Of a stretch of DNA of 64,000 nucleotides, positions 1-9,459 are shown piece after piece. Location of the stretch: the NCBI GenBank assembly GCA_011526105.1, contig WYAZ01000191.1, positions 143,195-207,194 on the forward strand. Reading direction: 5' to 3'. Every line of letters begins with the position of its first letter. The first letter of the stretch is position 1. Source of the DNA: Deltaproteobacteria bacterium. GTDB lineage: Bacteria; Myxococcota; Kuafuiibacteriia; Kuafuiibacteriales; Kuafuiibacteriaceae. Position numbers and translations under genes: made by a program. The notes under the pieces were generated by a model that did no database searches, had not been told where the DNA came from, and was given only the letters and a program-made list of their open reading frames with translations.

Positions 1-410
1 GCCCGCCACAGGTACACGCGGGAGTCGCCCACGTGGGCCATGAAGGCCTTGTCGGCGACGACCAGCATCATGGAGAGGGTGGTGCCCATGCCGTGGCGCT
101 TCTTGTCGCGCTGCGCCATGTGAAAGATGGCGCTGGCGGCGACGTTGAAGGCCATCTCGACCTCGCGAACGATCTGGGCCTGCAGCTCGGGCGTGGGGGC
201 TTCGGCGAACTTCTCGAGCAGCGCCTTCTTCTTGACGAGCTCTTCTTGGACCACGCGCAGCGAGTGTGCGGATGCGATCTCGCCGGCGGCGTGGCCACCC
301 ATGCCGTCGGCGACGGCGTAGAGCCCGAGCTGGTCATCAATCAACCAGCCGTCCTCGTTGTGTTTTCGCGCTCGACCAACGTCGGTGAGCGCCCAGGAGT
401 CGACACGCAT
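1..410 (-). CDS. PP2C-family Ser/Thr protein phosphatase, N-terminal part
   Basis: This is the N-terminal 136 residues of a metal-dependent (PPM/PP2C) protein phosphatase; the rest lies beyond the left edge. Translating the minus strand from the ATG at 408-410 gives RARKHNEDGW near residue 13, then VADGMGGHAAGE, then MGTT, then AHVGDSRVYLWR at the edge. These are the ordered PP2C motifs; the Asp of NED and of ADGMGG bind the catalytic metals in this family. The protein is predicted cytosolic, with no leader. Such phosphatases usually reverse Hanks-type kinase phosphorylation, and Myxococcota carry many of those kinases. The partner and C-terminal domains cannot be seen. Confidence 0.9.
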   Translation of the reverse strand, partial: MRVDSWALTDVGRARKHNEDGWLIDDQLGLYAVADGMGGHAAGEIASAHSLRVVQEELVKKKALLEKFAEAPTPELQAQIVREVEMAFNVAASAIFHMAQRDKKRHGMGTTLSMMLVVADKAFMAHVGDSRVYLWR

Positions 411-449
411 GGTTAAGGCTGCGGTCGAAGCTAACAGCCGCCCTTCGGG

Positions 450-480
450 GGGTCAATTCGGCGCCGGGGCGCCGGGACCC
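450..480 (-). terminator. GC-rich stem-loop downstream of mtnP
   Basis: A 7-base arm (459-465) and its exact complement (468-474) are separated by two bases. They are flanked by an outer GGGTC/GACCC pair (450-454, 476-480). The hairpin lies about 40 bases past the mtnP stop and before the phosphatase gene. There is no U-tract after it, so it may only be an RNA structure or an attenuation-like element rather than a true intrinsic terminator. Confidence 0.3.
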
Positions 481-518
481 TTGTATCGTACACCAGCCCT
501 GTCAGCCCACCAGGGCCG

Positions 519-1403
519 TCAGCCCGGCGAGGCGGCCGCGATCGGATCGAGCAGCGGCGCCAGGCGCGCCCGCACCTCCGCAGAAATGGTGCCGATCGGG
601 GCCAGGAGCCCCTTTCGCAGCGCGGTCCTAGAGAGCTCGGACTGGGTCTTTGGGCTCGCTCGGCGGACGTACTCGGCGATCAGGCTCCGGGCTTTGTCGA
701 CGTTCTGGGCCAGGACCGCCAGCACCGCCTCGACGGAAACCTCCTCTTCGGTCTCGTGCCAGCAGTCGTAGTCGGTCGCCAGAGCCACGGTCGCGTAGCC
801 GATCTCGGCCTCTCGGGCGAGCTTGGCCTCCGGCATGTTGGTCATGCCGATGACGTCCACTCCCCAGCTCCGATAGATCCGAGACTCGGCCCGAGTGGAG
901 AACTGCGGACCTTCCACGCAGACGTAGATGCCGGTCTTTTGGTGCGCAAAGCCGAGGGTCTCGGCGGCCGCCCCGAGCAGGTCATGAACCCCCGGGTCCA
1001 CCGGATCCGCGAGCGCCACGTGGGCCACGACCCCTTCCCCGAGAAAGGTGGAGATGCGGCGCCGCGTCAGATCGATGAACTGATCGACGAAGACCAACGT
1101 GCCCGGGGGGATCGACTCCTTCATGGAACCCACCGCCGAGATCGACAGGAGCTGCGAGACGCCGACCTTTTTGAGCGCCCAGATGTTGGCGCGGTAGTTG
1201 AGCTCGTGCGGCAAGAGCCGGTGGCCCTGGCCATGACGCGGCAGAAACACCATGCGCTTGTCGTGGAGGCGCCCTTCGACGAGCTCATCCGAAGGGGGGC
1301 CAAAGGGCGTCTCCACGCGGTGCCTTTTGATGTCGGTCAAACCGGGCAGTTCGTAGAGCCCGCTGCCGCCGATGATGCCAATCGTGAGGTCTTGGGGGGA
1401 CAT
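519..1403 (-). CDS. mtnP: S-methyl-5'-thioadenosine phosphorylase
   Basis: This enzyme phosphorolyses methylthioadenosine to adenine and 5-methylthioribose-1-phosphate, in methionine salvage and in clearing polyamine-synthesis waste. At 294 residues it has the usual length. It shows the N-terminal phosphate-binding IGGSGLYE, LPRHGQGHRLLPHELNYRAN, the EGPQFSTRAESR segment, and the GMTNMPEAKLAREAEIGY plus ATDYDCWH signatures of the MTAP rather than the PNP branch. It is the last gene of a minus-strand run (gamma oxidoreductase subunit, ndk, rlmN, mtnP); the gap to rlmN is 13 bases. No other salvage genes (mtnA-D) are in the window. A broad MTA/purine nucleoside specificity is possible. Confidence 0.95.
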   Translation of the reverse strand: MSPQDLTIGIIGGSGLYELPGLTDIKRHRVETPFGPPSDELVEGRLHDKRMVFLPRHGQGHRLLPHELNYRANIWALKKVGVSQLLSISAVGSMKESIPPGTLVFVDQFIDLTRRRISTFLGEGVVAHVALADPVDPGVHDLLGAAAETLGFAHQKTGIYVCVEGPQFSTRAESRIYRSWGVDVIGMTNMPEAKLAREAEIGYATVALATDYDCWHETEEEVSVEAVLAVLAQNVDKARSLIAEYVRRASPKTQSELSRTALRKGLLAPIGTISAEVRARLAPLLDPIAAASPG

Positions 1404-1416
1404 GCCCCTGCCTAGC

Positions 1417-2574
1417 CTAGCTCGCGACGATCGGCAACGCGGTCCGCTTCGACCCCTCCACGGCCACGCCGAGCTGTCCGCAGGCCGCGCTGATGTCGTC
1501 GCCCCTGGGCGTACGCACGAAGGCCGAGAGGCCGCGATCGATCACGATGCGTTGAAAGCGAGCGATCGCGCGATCGCTGGGCCTCGAGAACGGGCTGTAG
1601 GGGTGCTCGTTGAACGGGATGAGGTTCACCTTCGCCGGGAGGTCGTGAAGGAGGCGCACCAGGCGGCGAGCGTCGTCCTCAGTGTCGTTGACGCCCGCGA
1701 GCAGCACGTACTCGAAGGTAATGCGACGCCGCTCCGGCATGGGGAAGTCGCGGCATGCGCCGAGGAGCTGCGCGATGTTCCACCGCTTGTTGATCGGCAT
1801 GATCTGATCGCGCACCTCGTCCGTGGTCGCGTTGAGCGAGACCGCGAGATTCACCTTCGTATCTTTGCCGAGCCTGGGGATGCGCGGCACCAGGCCCGAG
1901 GTGCTCACGGTCATGCGACGCGCCGAGATGGCGCCGCCGTCCTCGGCCGAGAGCATGTCGATGGCCCGGACCAGAGCGTCGTAGTTTTGGAGCGGCTCCC
2001 CCATGCCCATCATCACGAGGTTGTTGATGTTGCGCTCCTCGCCGGCCTCTTTCAGATCTTCGCGGACCCGCAAGAGCTGCTCGGCGATCTCGCCCGCGGT
2101 GAGGTTCCGGATCAGCCCCAAGGCGGCGGTGAGACAGAACTGGCAGTCGAGAGCACAGCCCACCTGCGACGAGATGCAGAGCGTGTTTCGCCCTTCGGCG
2201 CTCGCGTCCGGGATGAACACCGCCTCCACGATCTGGCCCCGGCCGGTGCGAAGCGCGTACTTCCGCGTTCCGTCCTTCGAGACCTCGACGGCGCTGACCT
2301 CGGTGCTCGAAATCTCCGCGACCTCTTCGAGCCGGGCTCGGAAGCTCTTCGAGAGATCGGTCATCTCGTCGAGCGACCGCACGCCGCGCTGGTGCATCCA
2401 GCGGAACATCTGCTTGGCGCGAAAGGGCTTTTCGCCGAGCTCCGCCACAAACGCGGCGAGCTCCACCCGGCCGAGGGCCCGGAGGTCCAACTTTCCACCC
2501 GGACCTCGGTTCGAGGACTTCGCGGGAACAGCGAGGGAGGTCCCCTCGTCCGCGGTCTGGGTGGCCTCTGTCAT
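1417..2574 (-). CDS. rlmN: Dual-specificity 23S rRNA m2A2503 / tRNA m2A37 methyltransferase
   Basis: A radical-SAM RNA methyltransferase that methylates C2 of A2503 in 23S rRNA, and in characterised bacteria also A37 of some tRNAs. It has 385 residues. The 4Fe-4S motif CxxxCxxC is at Cys140, Cys144 and Cys147 (CALDCQFC). The conserved C-terminal Cys that carries the methyl intermediate is Cys365 (AACGQLG). GMGEPLQNYD is the GGEPL-like SAM segment and RVTVSTSG-type residues follow. The first ~25 residues are a low-complexity extension. One base separates it from the ndk stop, so it is probably co-transcribed and translationally coupled with ndk. Confidence 0.96.
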   Translation of the reverse strand: MTEATQTADEGTSLAVPAKSSNRGPGGKLDLRALGRVELAAFVAELGEKPFRAKQMFRWMHQRGVRSLDEMTDLSKSFRARLEEVAEISSTEVSAVEVSKDGTRKYALRTGRGQIVEAVFIPDASAEGRNTLCISSQVGCALDCQFCLTAALGLIRNLTAGEIAEQLLRVREDLKEAGEERNINNLVMMGMGEPLQNYDALVRAIDMLSAEDGGAISARRMTVSTSGLVPRIPRLGKDTKVNLAVSLNATTDEVRDQIMPINKRWNIAQLLGACRDFPMPERRRITFEYVLLAGVNDTEDDARRLVRLLHDLPAKVNLIPFNEHPYSPFSRPSDRAIARFQRIVIDRGLSAFVRTPRGDDISAACGQLGVAVEGSKRTALPIVAS

Positions 2575-2575
2575 C

Positions 2576-3016
2576 TCACTTCTTCACGCGCTCGTAGCTC
2601 TGCAGCTCCGAGGCGGCGAAGAAGAACGAGATCTCGGTGGCCGCGGTCTCGGGCGCGTCCGAGCCATGCACGGTGTTCTCTTCGATGCCCGAGGCGTAGA
2701 GCTTGCGGAGCGTACCTTCGGCCGCGTTGGCGGGATTGGTCGCGCCCATGATCTCGCGGTTCTTCGCGATGGCGTCGTCGCCCTCGAGCACGGAGACCAC
2801 CACCGGGCCGGTGGTCATGAACTCCACGAGGCTCTTGTAGAAGGGGCGCTCGCGGTGCACCGCGTAGAAGGCCTCGGCCTGCGGGCGGGACAGATGCAGC
2901 ATCTTGGTGGCCACGATCTTGAGGCCCTTGGCCTCGAAGGCGGCGAGGCACGCCCCGATGACGCCCTTCTTGACGCCGTCGGGCTTGATGATGCTGAGGG
3001 TTCGTTCTTTGGCCAT
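2576..3016 (-). CDS. ndk: Nucleoside diphosphate kinase
   Basis: This enzyme balances NTP/dNTP pools by transferring the gamma phosphate through a phosphohistidine. The protein is 146 residues, typical for bacteria. It starts [15 protein letters not shown] and contains the active-site His117 in NTVHGSD, the [11 protein letters not shown] segment and the GATNP(A)NA loop. It lies between the gamma oxidoreductase subunit (18-base gap) and rlmN (1-base gap) in what looks like one operon. In several proteobacteria ndk also neighbours rlmN, so the ndk-rlmN link is not unusual. Confidence 0.97.
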   Translation of the reverse strand: MAKERTLSIIKPDGVKKGVIGACLAAFEAKGLKIVATKMLHLSRPQAEAFYAVHRERPFYKSLVEFMTTGPVVVSVLEGDDAIAKNREIMGATNPANAAEGTLRKLYASGIEENTVHGSDAPETAATEISFFFAASELQSYERVKK

Positions 3017-3034
3017 GATCTCGTTCTCTCCGTG

Positions 3035-3586
3035 TCAGGTCTTTGCTTTGGCTTCGCGACCGAGCTGGTAACCCGCCTCGAGCGCTTGCATGTGAATGTC
3101 TTCGCTGCCCTTTGCTACGTGGTCCTTCACCGCCGCCTCGATGGCCGGCTTGGTCACCACCGCCGACATCTCCACCAAGGCGCCGAGCGCCACGACATAG
3201 AGGAGACTGTCTCGCTTCAGCGTGTGCTCTGCGGTCCTGATGAGGGGTAGAGCCGTGACGCCGAGCGTACCCGGCACCTTCTTGACCAGGTCCTCGTCGA
3301 TGACGATGAGCGCATCCGGCTTCAGATCACTCGAGTAGCGCTCGAGCGCCTCTTGCGTGGTGGCGAGGAAGAAGTCGACCTGTGTGGCCTTCGGGTAGTC
3401 GATGTCGCCGTCGGAGATGATCACCTCCGACCGCGCCGCCGGGCCGCGGGCCTCGGGTCCATAGCTCTGGACGTGGTGCGCGTTGAGGTCGTCGTAGATC
3501 GCCGCCGCTTCCTGAAGGATGAGACCAGCGTGGATCATCCCGTGCTCGCCGGCTCCCGCCAGGCGCACCTCTTTACGTTCCACCAC
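3035..3586 (-). CDS. 2-oxoacid:acceptor oxidoreductase gamma-type subunit, standing alone
   Basis: This 183-residue protein matches the gamma domain of pyruvate/2-oxoglutarate ferredoxin oxidoreductases (PorG/KorC). The family pattern SYGPEARGPAARSEVIISD is followed by IDYP and by a segment like DFFLATTQEALERY. The family's N-terminal GGQG-type turn appears as GAGEHG, which is atypical. In known enzymes this subunit joins alpha and beta subunits that bind thiamine pyrophosphate and Fe-S clusters; neither is encoded here. Either the alpha/beta genes lie elsewhere in the genome or the protein has another role. It is first in a probable operon with ndk, rlmN and mtnP. Confidence 0.8.
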   Translation of the reverse strand: MVERKEVRLAGAGEHGMIHAGLILQEAAAIYDDLNAHHVQSYGPEARGPAARSEVIISDGDIDYPKATQVDFFLATTQEALERYSSDLKPDALIVIDEDLVKKVPGTLGVTALPLIRTAEHTLKRDSLLYVVALGALVEMSAVVTKPAIEAAVKDHVAKGSEDIHMQALEAGYQLGREAKAKT

Positions 3587-3654
3587 GGCGCCTGTCTTCC
3601 GGCAAACCCCCTAGGAAAGTCAAACCAAAAACCGGCGACAACGGGTGGACCGCC

Positions 3655-4686
3655 TCAATGAATCGGTTGCCCCATGCGGTCCCAGCGTACGCCGGCGCGC
3701 GCGCCGCGCGACCACCACACGAACATCGCCTTACCTTTGACGAGCGCCATGGGTACCCCACCCCATGCCCGGCTGTCGGACGAGTTGTCGCGGTTGTCGC
3801 CCATGACGAAGACGTGGTCGGACTGCACGACGCACTCGGAGGTGCGCCCGGCTTCGCCGTAGACACACTCGACCCCCGGTAGGGCCTCGCCGCTGGGAAA
3901 GGGCGGACGTTCGCCGAGGTGGGCGGAGTACAAGACGGTGTAGGCCGCCGGAGGCTCCGACCGACTTCGCTCCGCGTAGGCGTGCGCGCGCTGAAACTGA
4001 TGAAAGCCCAGATCTTCGCCCGGCTCCGCGTCCTCGAAGTACGAGAGTAACACCGGGTCTTCTCGCTCGAGCTTCACGCCGTTGATGAACACATCCTTGC
4101 CTTCGACCCGAATGTGGTCGCCCGCCACCGCCACCACGCGCTTGATGTAGTCCTTGGTCTGATCACGCGGATAACGAAAGACGATCACGTCGCCGCGTTC
4201 GGGACCGCTGCCCCACTGAACGAACCACATGTTCGTAAACGGCACCCGCAGGCCGTAGATGAACTTGTTGACGAAGATGTGATCGCCCACTTCGAGCGTG
4301 GGAATCATGGACCCGCTCGGGATCTTGAAGGCCTCGAGCACAAACGCCCGAAGGACGAGCGCGATGACGACCGCCACCGTGATGGACTCGAAGAACTCGC
4401 GCGTGCTGCCCTTGCGAACCGAACCCAAGAGCTCGTCGGTGATTCGATCCAGCGCCGCCGACCGCTCCTCGATGAGACTCGCCGCCGCCTTGGGATCCCT
4501 GAGTGTCTCGATCAGGCTCAATCGCGCCGCCTCCAAGCGCTCGGCCTGGTCGGTGGAGAGGCGTTTCTTGTGTCGTTTGGCGAGGCGAGAGACCTCGGAG
4601 AGCAAGGCCTTGGCCTCTTTTCGCGTGGCGCGGGGACTCCTCGGCTGCGCCCCCGAGGCCGCTTTCTTGGCCTCGTCCTTCTTCAC
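3655..4686 (-). CDS. lepB: Signal peptidase I
   Basis: An inner-membrane serine protease that removes signal peptides from exported proteins. I place the start at the GTG whose GTGA overlaps the lepA stop, giving 343 residues; longer frames would run deep into lepA. The first ~100 residues are a charged, probably helical cytosolic extension not found in the E. coli enzyme. A membrane segment follows (about 101-118), then the nucleophile Ser126 in IPSGSMIPT, the general base Lys182 in [11 protein letters not shown], and the C-terminal [14 protein letters not shown] box. An insert of roughly 60 residues lies between these boxes. The lepA-lepB order is the classical arrangement. Confidence 0.95.
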   Translation of the reverse strand: MKKDEAKKAASGAQPRSPRATRKEAKALLSEVSRLAKRHKKRLSTDQAERLEAARLSLIETLRDPKAAASLIEERSAALDRITDELLGSVRKGSTREFFESITVAVVIALVLRAFVLEAFKIPSGSMIPTLEVGDHIFVNKFIYGLRVPFTNMWFVQWGSGPERGDVIVFRYPRDQTKDYIKRVVAVAGDHIRVEGKDVFINGVKLEREDPVLLSYFEDAEPGEDLGFHQFQRAHAYAERSRSEPPAAYTVLYSAHLGERPPFPSGEALPGVECVYGEAGRTSECVVQSDHVFVMGDNRDNSSDSRAWGGVPMALVKGKAMFVWWSRGARAGVRWDRMGQPIH

Positions 4687-6497
4687 TCGTCGACCTTCAG
4701 GACGGACAGGAAGGCCTCTTGTGGGATCTCCACTCGGCCAACCTGCTTCATCCGCTTCTTTCCTTCCTTTTGGCGATCGAGCAGCTTTCGCTTTCGCGAG
4801 ATGTCGCCGCCATAACACTTGGCGGTGACGTCTTTTCGGTACGCCTTGACCGTCTCGCGCGAGATGATGCGAGAGCCGATCGCGGCCTGAATCGCGACGT
4901 CGAACTGCTGACGCGGGATGATCTTGCGCAGCTTCTCGGTCAGGCTCTTGCCGCGCTCGTAAGCGCGGTCTTTATGCACGATGATGGAGAGCGCGTCGAC
5001 GCCTTCCCCGTTCAGGAGCACGTCGAGTCTCACCAGCTTGGCGTCCGCGTAGCCGGCGAGTTCGTAGTCCATGGATGCGTAGCCGCGGCTCATGGTCTTC
5101 AGCCGGTCGAAGAAGTCATAGATGATCTCGGGCAGCGGGAGCTTGTAGGTGATCATCACGCGATTGGTGCCGTGATACTCCATGTTCTCCTGCACCCCCC
5201 GGCGGTCCTCGCAGAGCTGAATCACCGCCCCCACGTATTCGCTGGGCGTGTGAATGCGAACGCGCACCACCGGCTCTTCGAAGAGCTCGATCTTGTCGGG
5301 TGGAGGCAGGTGCGTGGGGTTGTCGACCATCTTGACGGTGCCGTCGGTCGTGGTGACCCGGTAGACCGCGGTGGGCGAAGTGGTGATGAGCGAGGCGTTG
5401 AACTCCCGCTCGAGCCGCTCCTGGGCGATCTGCATGTGCAGGAGGCCCAGAAATCCGCAGCGAAAGCCGAAGCCCAACGCCTGCGAGGTCTCGGGCTCGA
5501 ACGAAAAGGCGGCATCGTTCAAGCGCAGCTTTTCCAGAGAGTCTCTGAGGGCCTCGTAGTCGGCGCTGATGATGGGAAAGAAGCCGGCGTAGACCATGGC
5601 CTGGATCTTCCGGAAACCAGGCAGGGCCGGGGTCTTGTGGTCGCTTGCAGAAAAGACGGTGTCGCCGACCTGAGCGTCTCGGACCTCCTTGACGGAGGCC
5701 GCGAAGAAGCCCACCTGACCCGCCACGAGACGGTCGAGTTTTGTGGCGTGCGGGGTGAAGCATCCGAGTTCGAGGAGCTCGAACTCCTTGCCCTCGGTGC
5801 GACCGAAGCGGATCTCCGCCTTCAGCTTCATCACCCCGTGCACGACCTTCACGAGGCAGATGACGCCGCGATACGGATCGAACCACGAGTCGATGACGAG
5901 TGCCTGCAGTGGCGCTTCCCGGTTCCCCGGCGGCGGCGGCATGCGCGTCACCACCGCCTCGAGGATCTCTTCGATGCCGACGCCGGTCTTCGCCGAGGCC
6001 AAGATCGCCGTGTCCCCGTCGATGCCTACGAGCTCGGTGATCTCGGCTCGGATCTCGTCGGGGCGCGCGGAAGGGAGGTCGATCTTGTTGATGACCGGGA
6101 CGATCTCGAGGTTCTGATCCACCGCGAGGTACACGTTCGCGAGGGTCTGCGCTTCTACGCCCTGCGCGGCATCCACCACGAGCAGCGCCCCCTCGCAGGC
6201 CGCGAGCGATCTCGAGACCTCGTAGGTGAAGTCGACGTGGCCGGGGGTGTCGATGAGGTTGAGCTGATAGTCCTGGCCGTCTTTGGCGCGATAGGGGAGC
6301 CGCACCGCCTGAGCCTTGATGGTGATGCCGCGCTCACGTTCGAGATCCATCTTGTCGAGGAACTGCGCCTCCGACTCGCGCGCCGACAACGCCCCGGTCT
6401 TCTCTAGAATCCGATCCGCGAGCGTCGACTTCCCATGATCGATGTGCGCGATGATGGAGAAGTTGCGAATGCGTTCGATGGGAAAGTCGGTGCTCAT
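4683..6497 (-). CDS. lepA: Elongation factor 4 (back-translocating GTPase)
   Basis: A ribosome-associated GTPase that acts on stalled or mistranslocated ribosomes. It has 604 residues from the ATG at 6495-6497, the family length. The P-loop AHIDHGKST is at 17-25 and the switch region follows with [11 protein letters not shown]; then come [12 protein letters not shown] and NKIDLPSA. The LepA-specific C-terminus is present ([13 protein letters not shown], then KKRMKQVG). An in-frame extension upstream of the ATG has no family similarity and I reject it. The gene heads a two-gene operon with lepB, which overlaps its stop by four bases. A plausible promoter lies at 6563-6591. Confidence 0.97.
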   Translation of the reverse strand: MSTDFPIERIRNFSIIAHIDHGKSTLADRILEKTGALSARESEAQFLDKMDLERERGITIKAQAVRLPYRAKDGQDYQLNLIDTPGHVDFTYEVSRSLAACEGALLVVDAAQGVEAQTLANVYLAVDQNLEIVPVINKIDLPSARPDEIRAEITELVGIDGDTAILASAKTGVGIEEILEAVVTRMPPPPGNREAPLQALVIDSWFDPYRGVICLVKVVHGVMKLKAEIRFGRTEGKEFELLELGCFTPHATKLDRLVAGQVGFFAASVKEVRDAQVGDTVFSASDHKTPALPGFRKIQAMVYAGFFPIISADYEALRDSLEKLRLNDAAFSFEPETSQALGFGFRCGFLGLLHMQIAQERLEREFNASLITTSPTAVYRVTTTDGTVKMVDNPTHLPPPDKIELFEEPVVRVRIHTPSEYVGAVIQLCEDRRGVQENMEYHGTNRVMITYKLPLPEIIYDFFDRLKTMSRGYASMDYELAGYADAKLVRLDVLLNGEGVDALSIIVHKDRAYERGKSLTEKLRKIIPRQQFDVAIQAAIGSRIISRETVKAYRKDVTAKCYGGDISRKRKLLDRQKEGKKRMKQVGRVEIPQEAFLSVLKVDE

Positions 6498-6562
6498 AGG
6501 CCCAGGACGCGCACGAAGGCCGCACACGGCCGGATCACGCGCATTCCCTTCGTGAAAACGGG

Positions 6563-6591
6563 AAGTTATTGGGGGAATCCGGCCATGGCAA
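6563..6591 (-). promoter_or_regulatory. lepA: Candidate sigma-70 promoter for lepA-lepB
   Basis: Reading the minus strand, TTGCCA (6591-6586) and TAACTT (6568-6563) are separated by exactly 17 bases. This would start transcription about 60 bases before the lepA ATG. It lies in the 163-base divergent gap shared with serA. The match is by eye only. Confidence 0.35.
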
Positions 6592-6660
6592 GCGAGGAAT
6601 TGCCGAAAGGGCGCAAAGCCGGGCTTGCGGCCTCCTGCGCCCGAAGATAGACCGCCTCCC

Positions 6661-8250
6661 GTGACCCAATACCGAGTTCTCGTGAGTGACAAGCTGTCCG
6701 CCCAGGGGCTTTCCGTGTTCGAAAAGAGCAAGGAGATCCAGGTCGACGTCAAGACCGGCCTGAAGAAGGACGAGCTGCTCGCCATCATCGGCGACTACGA
6801 CGCGCTCGCGATCCGAAGCGCCACCAAGGTCGACAAAGACGTGCTCGAGCGCGGGACCAAGCTGAAGGTCATCGGGCGAGCCGGCATCGGGGTCGACAAC
6901 GTCGACGTGCCGGAGGCCTCTCGCCGCGGAATCATCGTGATGAACACGCCGGACGGCAACGTCATCACCACCGCGGAGCACGCGATCAGCATGATGGCGG
7001 CGCTCACGCGACGCATCCCCCAGGCCACGGCCTCCATGAAGGCCGGCCAGTGGGAGAAGTCGAAGTTCGAGGGACGCGAGCTCTACAACAAGGTGCTCGG
7101 GGTCGTCGGGCTCGGAAAGATCGGCAAGATCGTGGCAAGCCGCGCCCAGGGCCTGAAGATGCGCGTCATCGCCTTCGACCCCTTCCTCAGCCAAGAACAG
7201 GCGCAGGAGCTCGGCGTCGAGCTCGTTTCGAAGGATGAGCTTCTCACGCGGTCCGACTACGTGACGCTGCACGTGCCGCTCCTCGACAGCACCAAGATGC
7301 TGCTCGACCGCGCCGCGCTCGACCGCATGAAGAAGGGTGCCTTCCTCATCAACTGCGCGCGCGGCGGGCTCGTCGACGAAGCAGCCGTCGCCGAAGCGGT
7401 GAAGTCAGGAAAGCTCGGTGGAGCGGCCTTTGACGTCTTCGCGCAAGAACCGCCACCCGCGGATCACCCACTGCTCTCGGTGGACAATGTCATTCTCACC
7501 CCGCACCTCGGGGCCTCCACCTCGGAAGCCCAGGAGAATGTCGCCCTCTCGGTGGCCGAGCAGATCGTGGCGTTCCTCGAGACCGGCGCGGTGATGAACG
7601 CGGTCAACGCCCCCAGCGTCTCCGCCGAGGCGATGGCCCAAGTGGGTCCGTGGGTCGACCTGGCCAAGAAGCTCGGGTCCCTGGCCGGCCAGCTCCACAG
7701 CGGCGGCCTGTCCAAGATTCAGATGCGTTATCGCGGCCGGATCTCGGACGGCAGCCTGGAGCCACTGACCATCGCGATACTGACCGGCGTGCTCTCCGTC
7801 CGGGTCGAGAACGTCAACGAGGTCAACGCCCCGCTCGTCGCGGAGGAACGCGGGATCGAGTGCGTGGAGGAGAAGACCGCCACCGCTCGAGACTTCGCCG
7901 CGCTCGTCGCAGTTCGAGTCGAAGGCGACGAGGGTGCGACCGAGGTCGAGGGCACCCTGGTCGGCGCCAAAGAGCCGTTGGTCGTGCGCGTGAACGGCGT
8001 GCGGCTGGAGATCGTCCCGGACGGACACCTGTTGCTCACGCAGCACCACGACAAGCCCGGCATGGTCGGAAAGATCGGTACCATCCTCGGACAGCACCAG
8101 ATCAACATCTCGCGCATGACTTTGGCCGAGAGCGAGAGCGGAAAGCCGGCACAGGCCGCGATCAGCGTCGATGCCGCGATTCCCGAACCGGTGCTCAAAG
8201 AGCTGCGTGCGATCACCGGGGTCGTGGAAGCGCGGTCGCTGCTCTTCTAG
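6661..8250 (+). CDS. serA: D-3-phosphoglycerate dehydrogenase
   Basis: It catalyses the first committed step of serine synthesis, 3-phosphoglycerate to 3-phosphohydroxypyruvate with NAD. I chose the GTG at 6661, giving 529 residues that begin [13 protein letters not shown] as in the long (type I) SerA family; a TTG 36 bases upstream is possible. Present are the catalytic-domain [11 protein letters not shown], the Rossmann motif [19 protein letters not shown], and the active-site His in LTPHLGAST. The C-terminus has the intervening (ASB) domain and an ACT domain ([16 protein letters not shown]), which in homologues binds serine for feedback inhibition. It is divergent from lepA; msrA follows 20 bases later. 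Confidence 0.96.
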   Translation: MTQYRVLVSDKLSAQGLSVFEKSKEIQVDVKTGLKKDELLAIIGDYDALAIRSATKVDKDVLERGTKLKVIGRAGIGVDNVDVPEASRRGIIVMNTPDGNVITTAEHAISMMAALTRRIPQATASMKAGQWEKSKFEGRELYNKVLGVVGLGKIGKIVASRAQGLKMRVIAFDPFLSQEQAQELGVELVSKDELLTRSDYVTLHVPLLDSTKMLLDRAALDRMKKGAFLINCARGGLVDEAAVAEAVKSGKLGGAAFDVFAQEPPPADHPLLSVDNVILTPHLGASTSEAQENVALSVAEQIVAFLETGAVMNAVNAPSVSAEAMAQVGPWVDLAKKLGSLAGQLHSGGLSKIQMRYRGRISDGSLEPLTIAILTGVLSVRVENVNEVNAPLVAEERGIECVEEKTATARDFAALVAVRVEGDEGATEVEGTLVGAKEPLVVRVNGVRLEIVPDGHLLLTQHHDKPGMVGKIGTILGQHQINISRMTLAESESGKPAQAAISVDAAIPEPVLKELRAITGVVEARSLLF

Positions 8251-8270
8251 AACGGTATAGGATGGACCTC

Positions 8271-8936
8271 ATGAAGAGGTCTCTTCAAACGCAAGCCGCA
8301 TCGGTCTTGGTCGCGCTGCTGGCCGCTTGCACATCCACCCCATCGAGCGCCGCGGCCCCGCTCCCGGCGCCGAAGGTCGATCCAAAGTTCGAGGGCACCG
8401 GCGACCGCGTTCTGGTCCTCGCCGCCGGCTGCTTTTGGTGCGTCGAGGCGGTGTTCGAGGCGCTCGAGGGCGTGAAGCGAGTGCAGTCGGGCTACGCGGG
8501 TGGAAAGGCGGAGGAGGCCGAGTACGAGAAGGTCTCCTCGGGACGCACGGGCCACGCGGAGGTGGTCCGGATCGAGTACGACCCGCGCGTCATCTCGTAC
8601 GGGACGCTGCTACAGGTCTTCTTCTCCACGCACGACCCCACCACCAAGGACCGACAGGGCCCGGACCACGGTCCGCAATACCGCTCGGCCATCTTCCATG
8701 CGGACGACGCCGAGAAGAAGATCGCCGCCGCGTACATCGCGCAGCTCGGCGCGACCAAGGTCTTCACAAAGCCGGTGGTCACGACGCTCGAGCCCCTCAC
8801 CGTCTTTCACGCGGCGGAGACCTATCACCAGGACTTCGTCGCGAGGAATCCAAACCACGGCTACGTGCGCCAGTGGGCGCTGCCGAAGCTCGACAAACTA
8901 CGAAAGCTCTTCCCCGAACGTCTGCGGAAGAAGTGA
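8271..8936 (+). CDS. msrA: Peptide methionine-(S)-S-oxide reductase, predicted lipoprotein
   Basis: It repairs oxidised methionine in proteins. The core has the active-site GCFWCVEAVFEALEGV, with catalytic Cys54, then YHQDF and a C-terminal segment typical of MsrA. The start (ATG 8271; an ATG at 8262 is the alternative) gives 221 residues with a signal sequence ending LLAAC. Cys20 is therefore a likely lipidation site, followed by a Ser/Ala/Pro linker. This predicts an envelope-anchored enzyme, whereas most MsrA proteins are cytosolic. I see no resolving-Cys tail beyond the family core. It lies 20 bases after serA and is convergent with nuoC 12 bases away. Confidence 0.93.
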   Translation: MKRSLQTQAASVLVALLAACTSTPSSAAAPLPAPKVDPKFEGTGDRVLVLAAGCFWCVEAVFEALEGVKRVQSGYAGGKAEEAEYEKVSSGRTGHAEVVRIEYDPRVISYGTLLQVFFSTHDPTTKDRQGPDHGPQYRSAIFHADDAEKKIAAAYIAQLGATKVFTKPVVTTLEPLTVFHAAETYHQDFVARNPNHGYVRQWALPKLDKLRKLFPERLRKK

Positions 8937-8948
8937 GGCCCAGGCTCT

Positions 8949-9452
8949 CTAAAGGTGCTCGCGGCCGGCGCGCGGCCCGATGAGCGGCTGACGCTTCTCC
9001 ATCGGGTAGTCCTTGCGAAGCGGATAGCCTTCGAACTCCGGGTACAAAAGAATGCGCCGCAGATCCGGGTGGCCGTCGAACTTGATGCCGTACAGATCGA
9101 AGGCCTCTCGCTCCATCCAGAGCGCGCTCTTCCAGAGAGGCACCACCGAGGCCACCTTGGGCTCTGCCTCCGGGAGCTCGACCTTCAAGCGAATCCGGTG
9201 CCCCTTGCTCAGGCTGTACAGGTGATAGACGACCTCGAAACGACCGGCCGCAGGCTTGAGCCCGAGGTAGTCCACGCCGGTGAGGTCCATGAGCATCTCG
9301 CAGGACAGCGCGGGGTCTTCTTTAGCGAAGCGACAGATCTCGACGAGTTGCGCGGGCGACACCAGCGCGGTCTCGTCGCCGCAATCGGAGTGATGAGAGA
9401 GGACCGCCGCACCAAAGCGGTCGACGATCCGGCTGAGAACGAGCTTGCTCAT
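8949..9452 (-). CDS. nuoC: NADH-quinone oxidoreductase subunit C (30-kDa type)
   Basis: A peripheral-arm subunit of respiratory complex I. The 167-residue protein carries the Nuo30 domain: LMDLTGVDYLGL, FEVVYHLYSLSKGHRIRLKV, and the signature ALWMEREAFDLYGIKFDGH followed by LRRILLYPEF and PLRKDYP. It is the last gene of nuoA-nuoB-nuoC. It is not fused to NuoD, and no nuoD follows, because the next gene (msrA) is on the opposite strand. The remaining complex I subunits must be encoded elsewhere. Confidence 0.95.
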   Translation of the reverse strand: MSKLVLSRIVDRFGAAVLSHHSDCGDETALVSPAQLVEICRFAKEDPALSCEMLMDLTGVDYLGLKPAAGRFEVVYHLYSLSKGHRIRLKVELPEAEPKVASVVPLWKSALWMEREAFDLYGIKFDGHPDLRRILLYPEFEGYPLRKDYPMEKRQPLIGPRAGREHL

Positions 9453-9459
9453 GGGCGGC

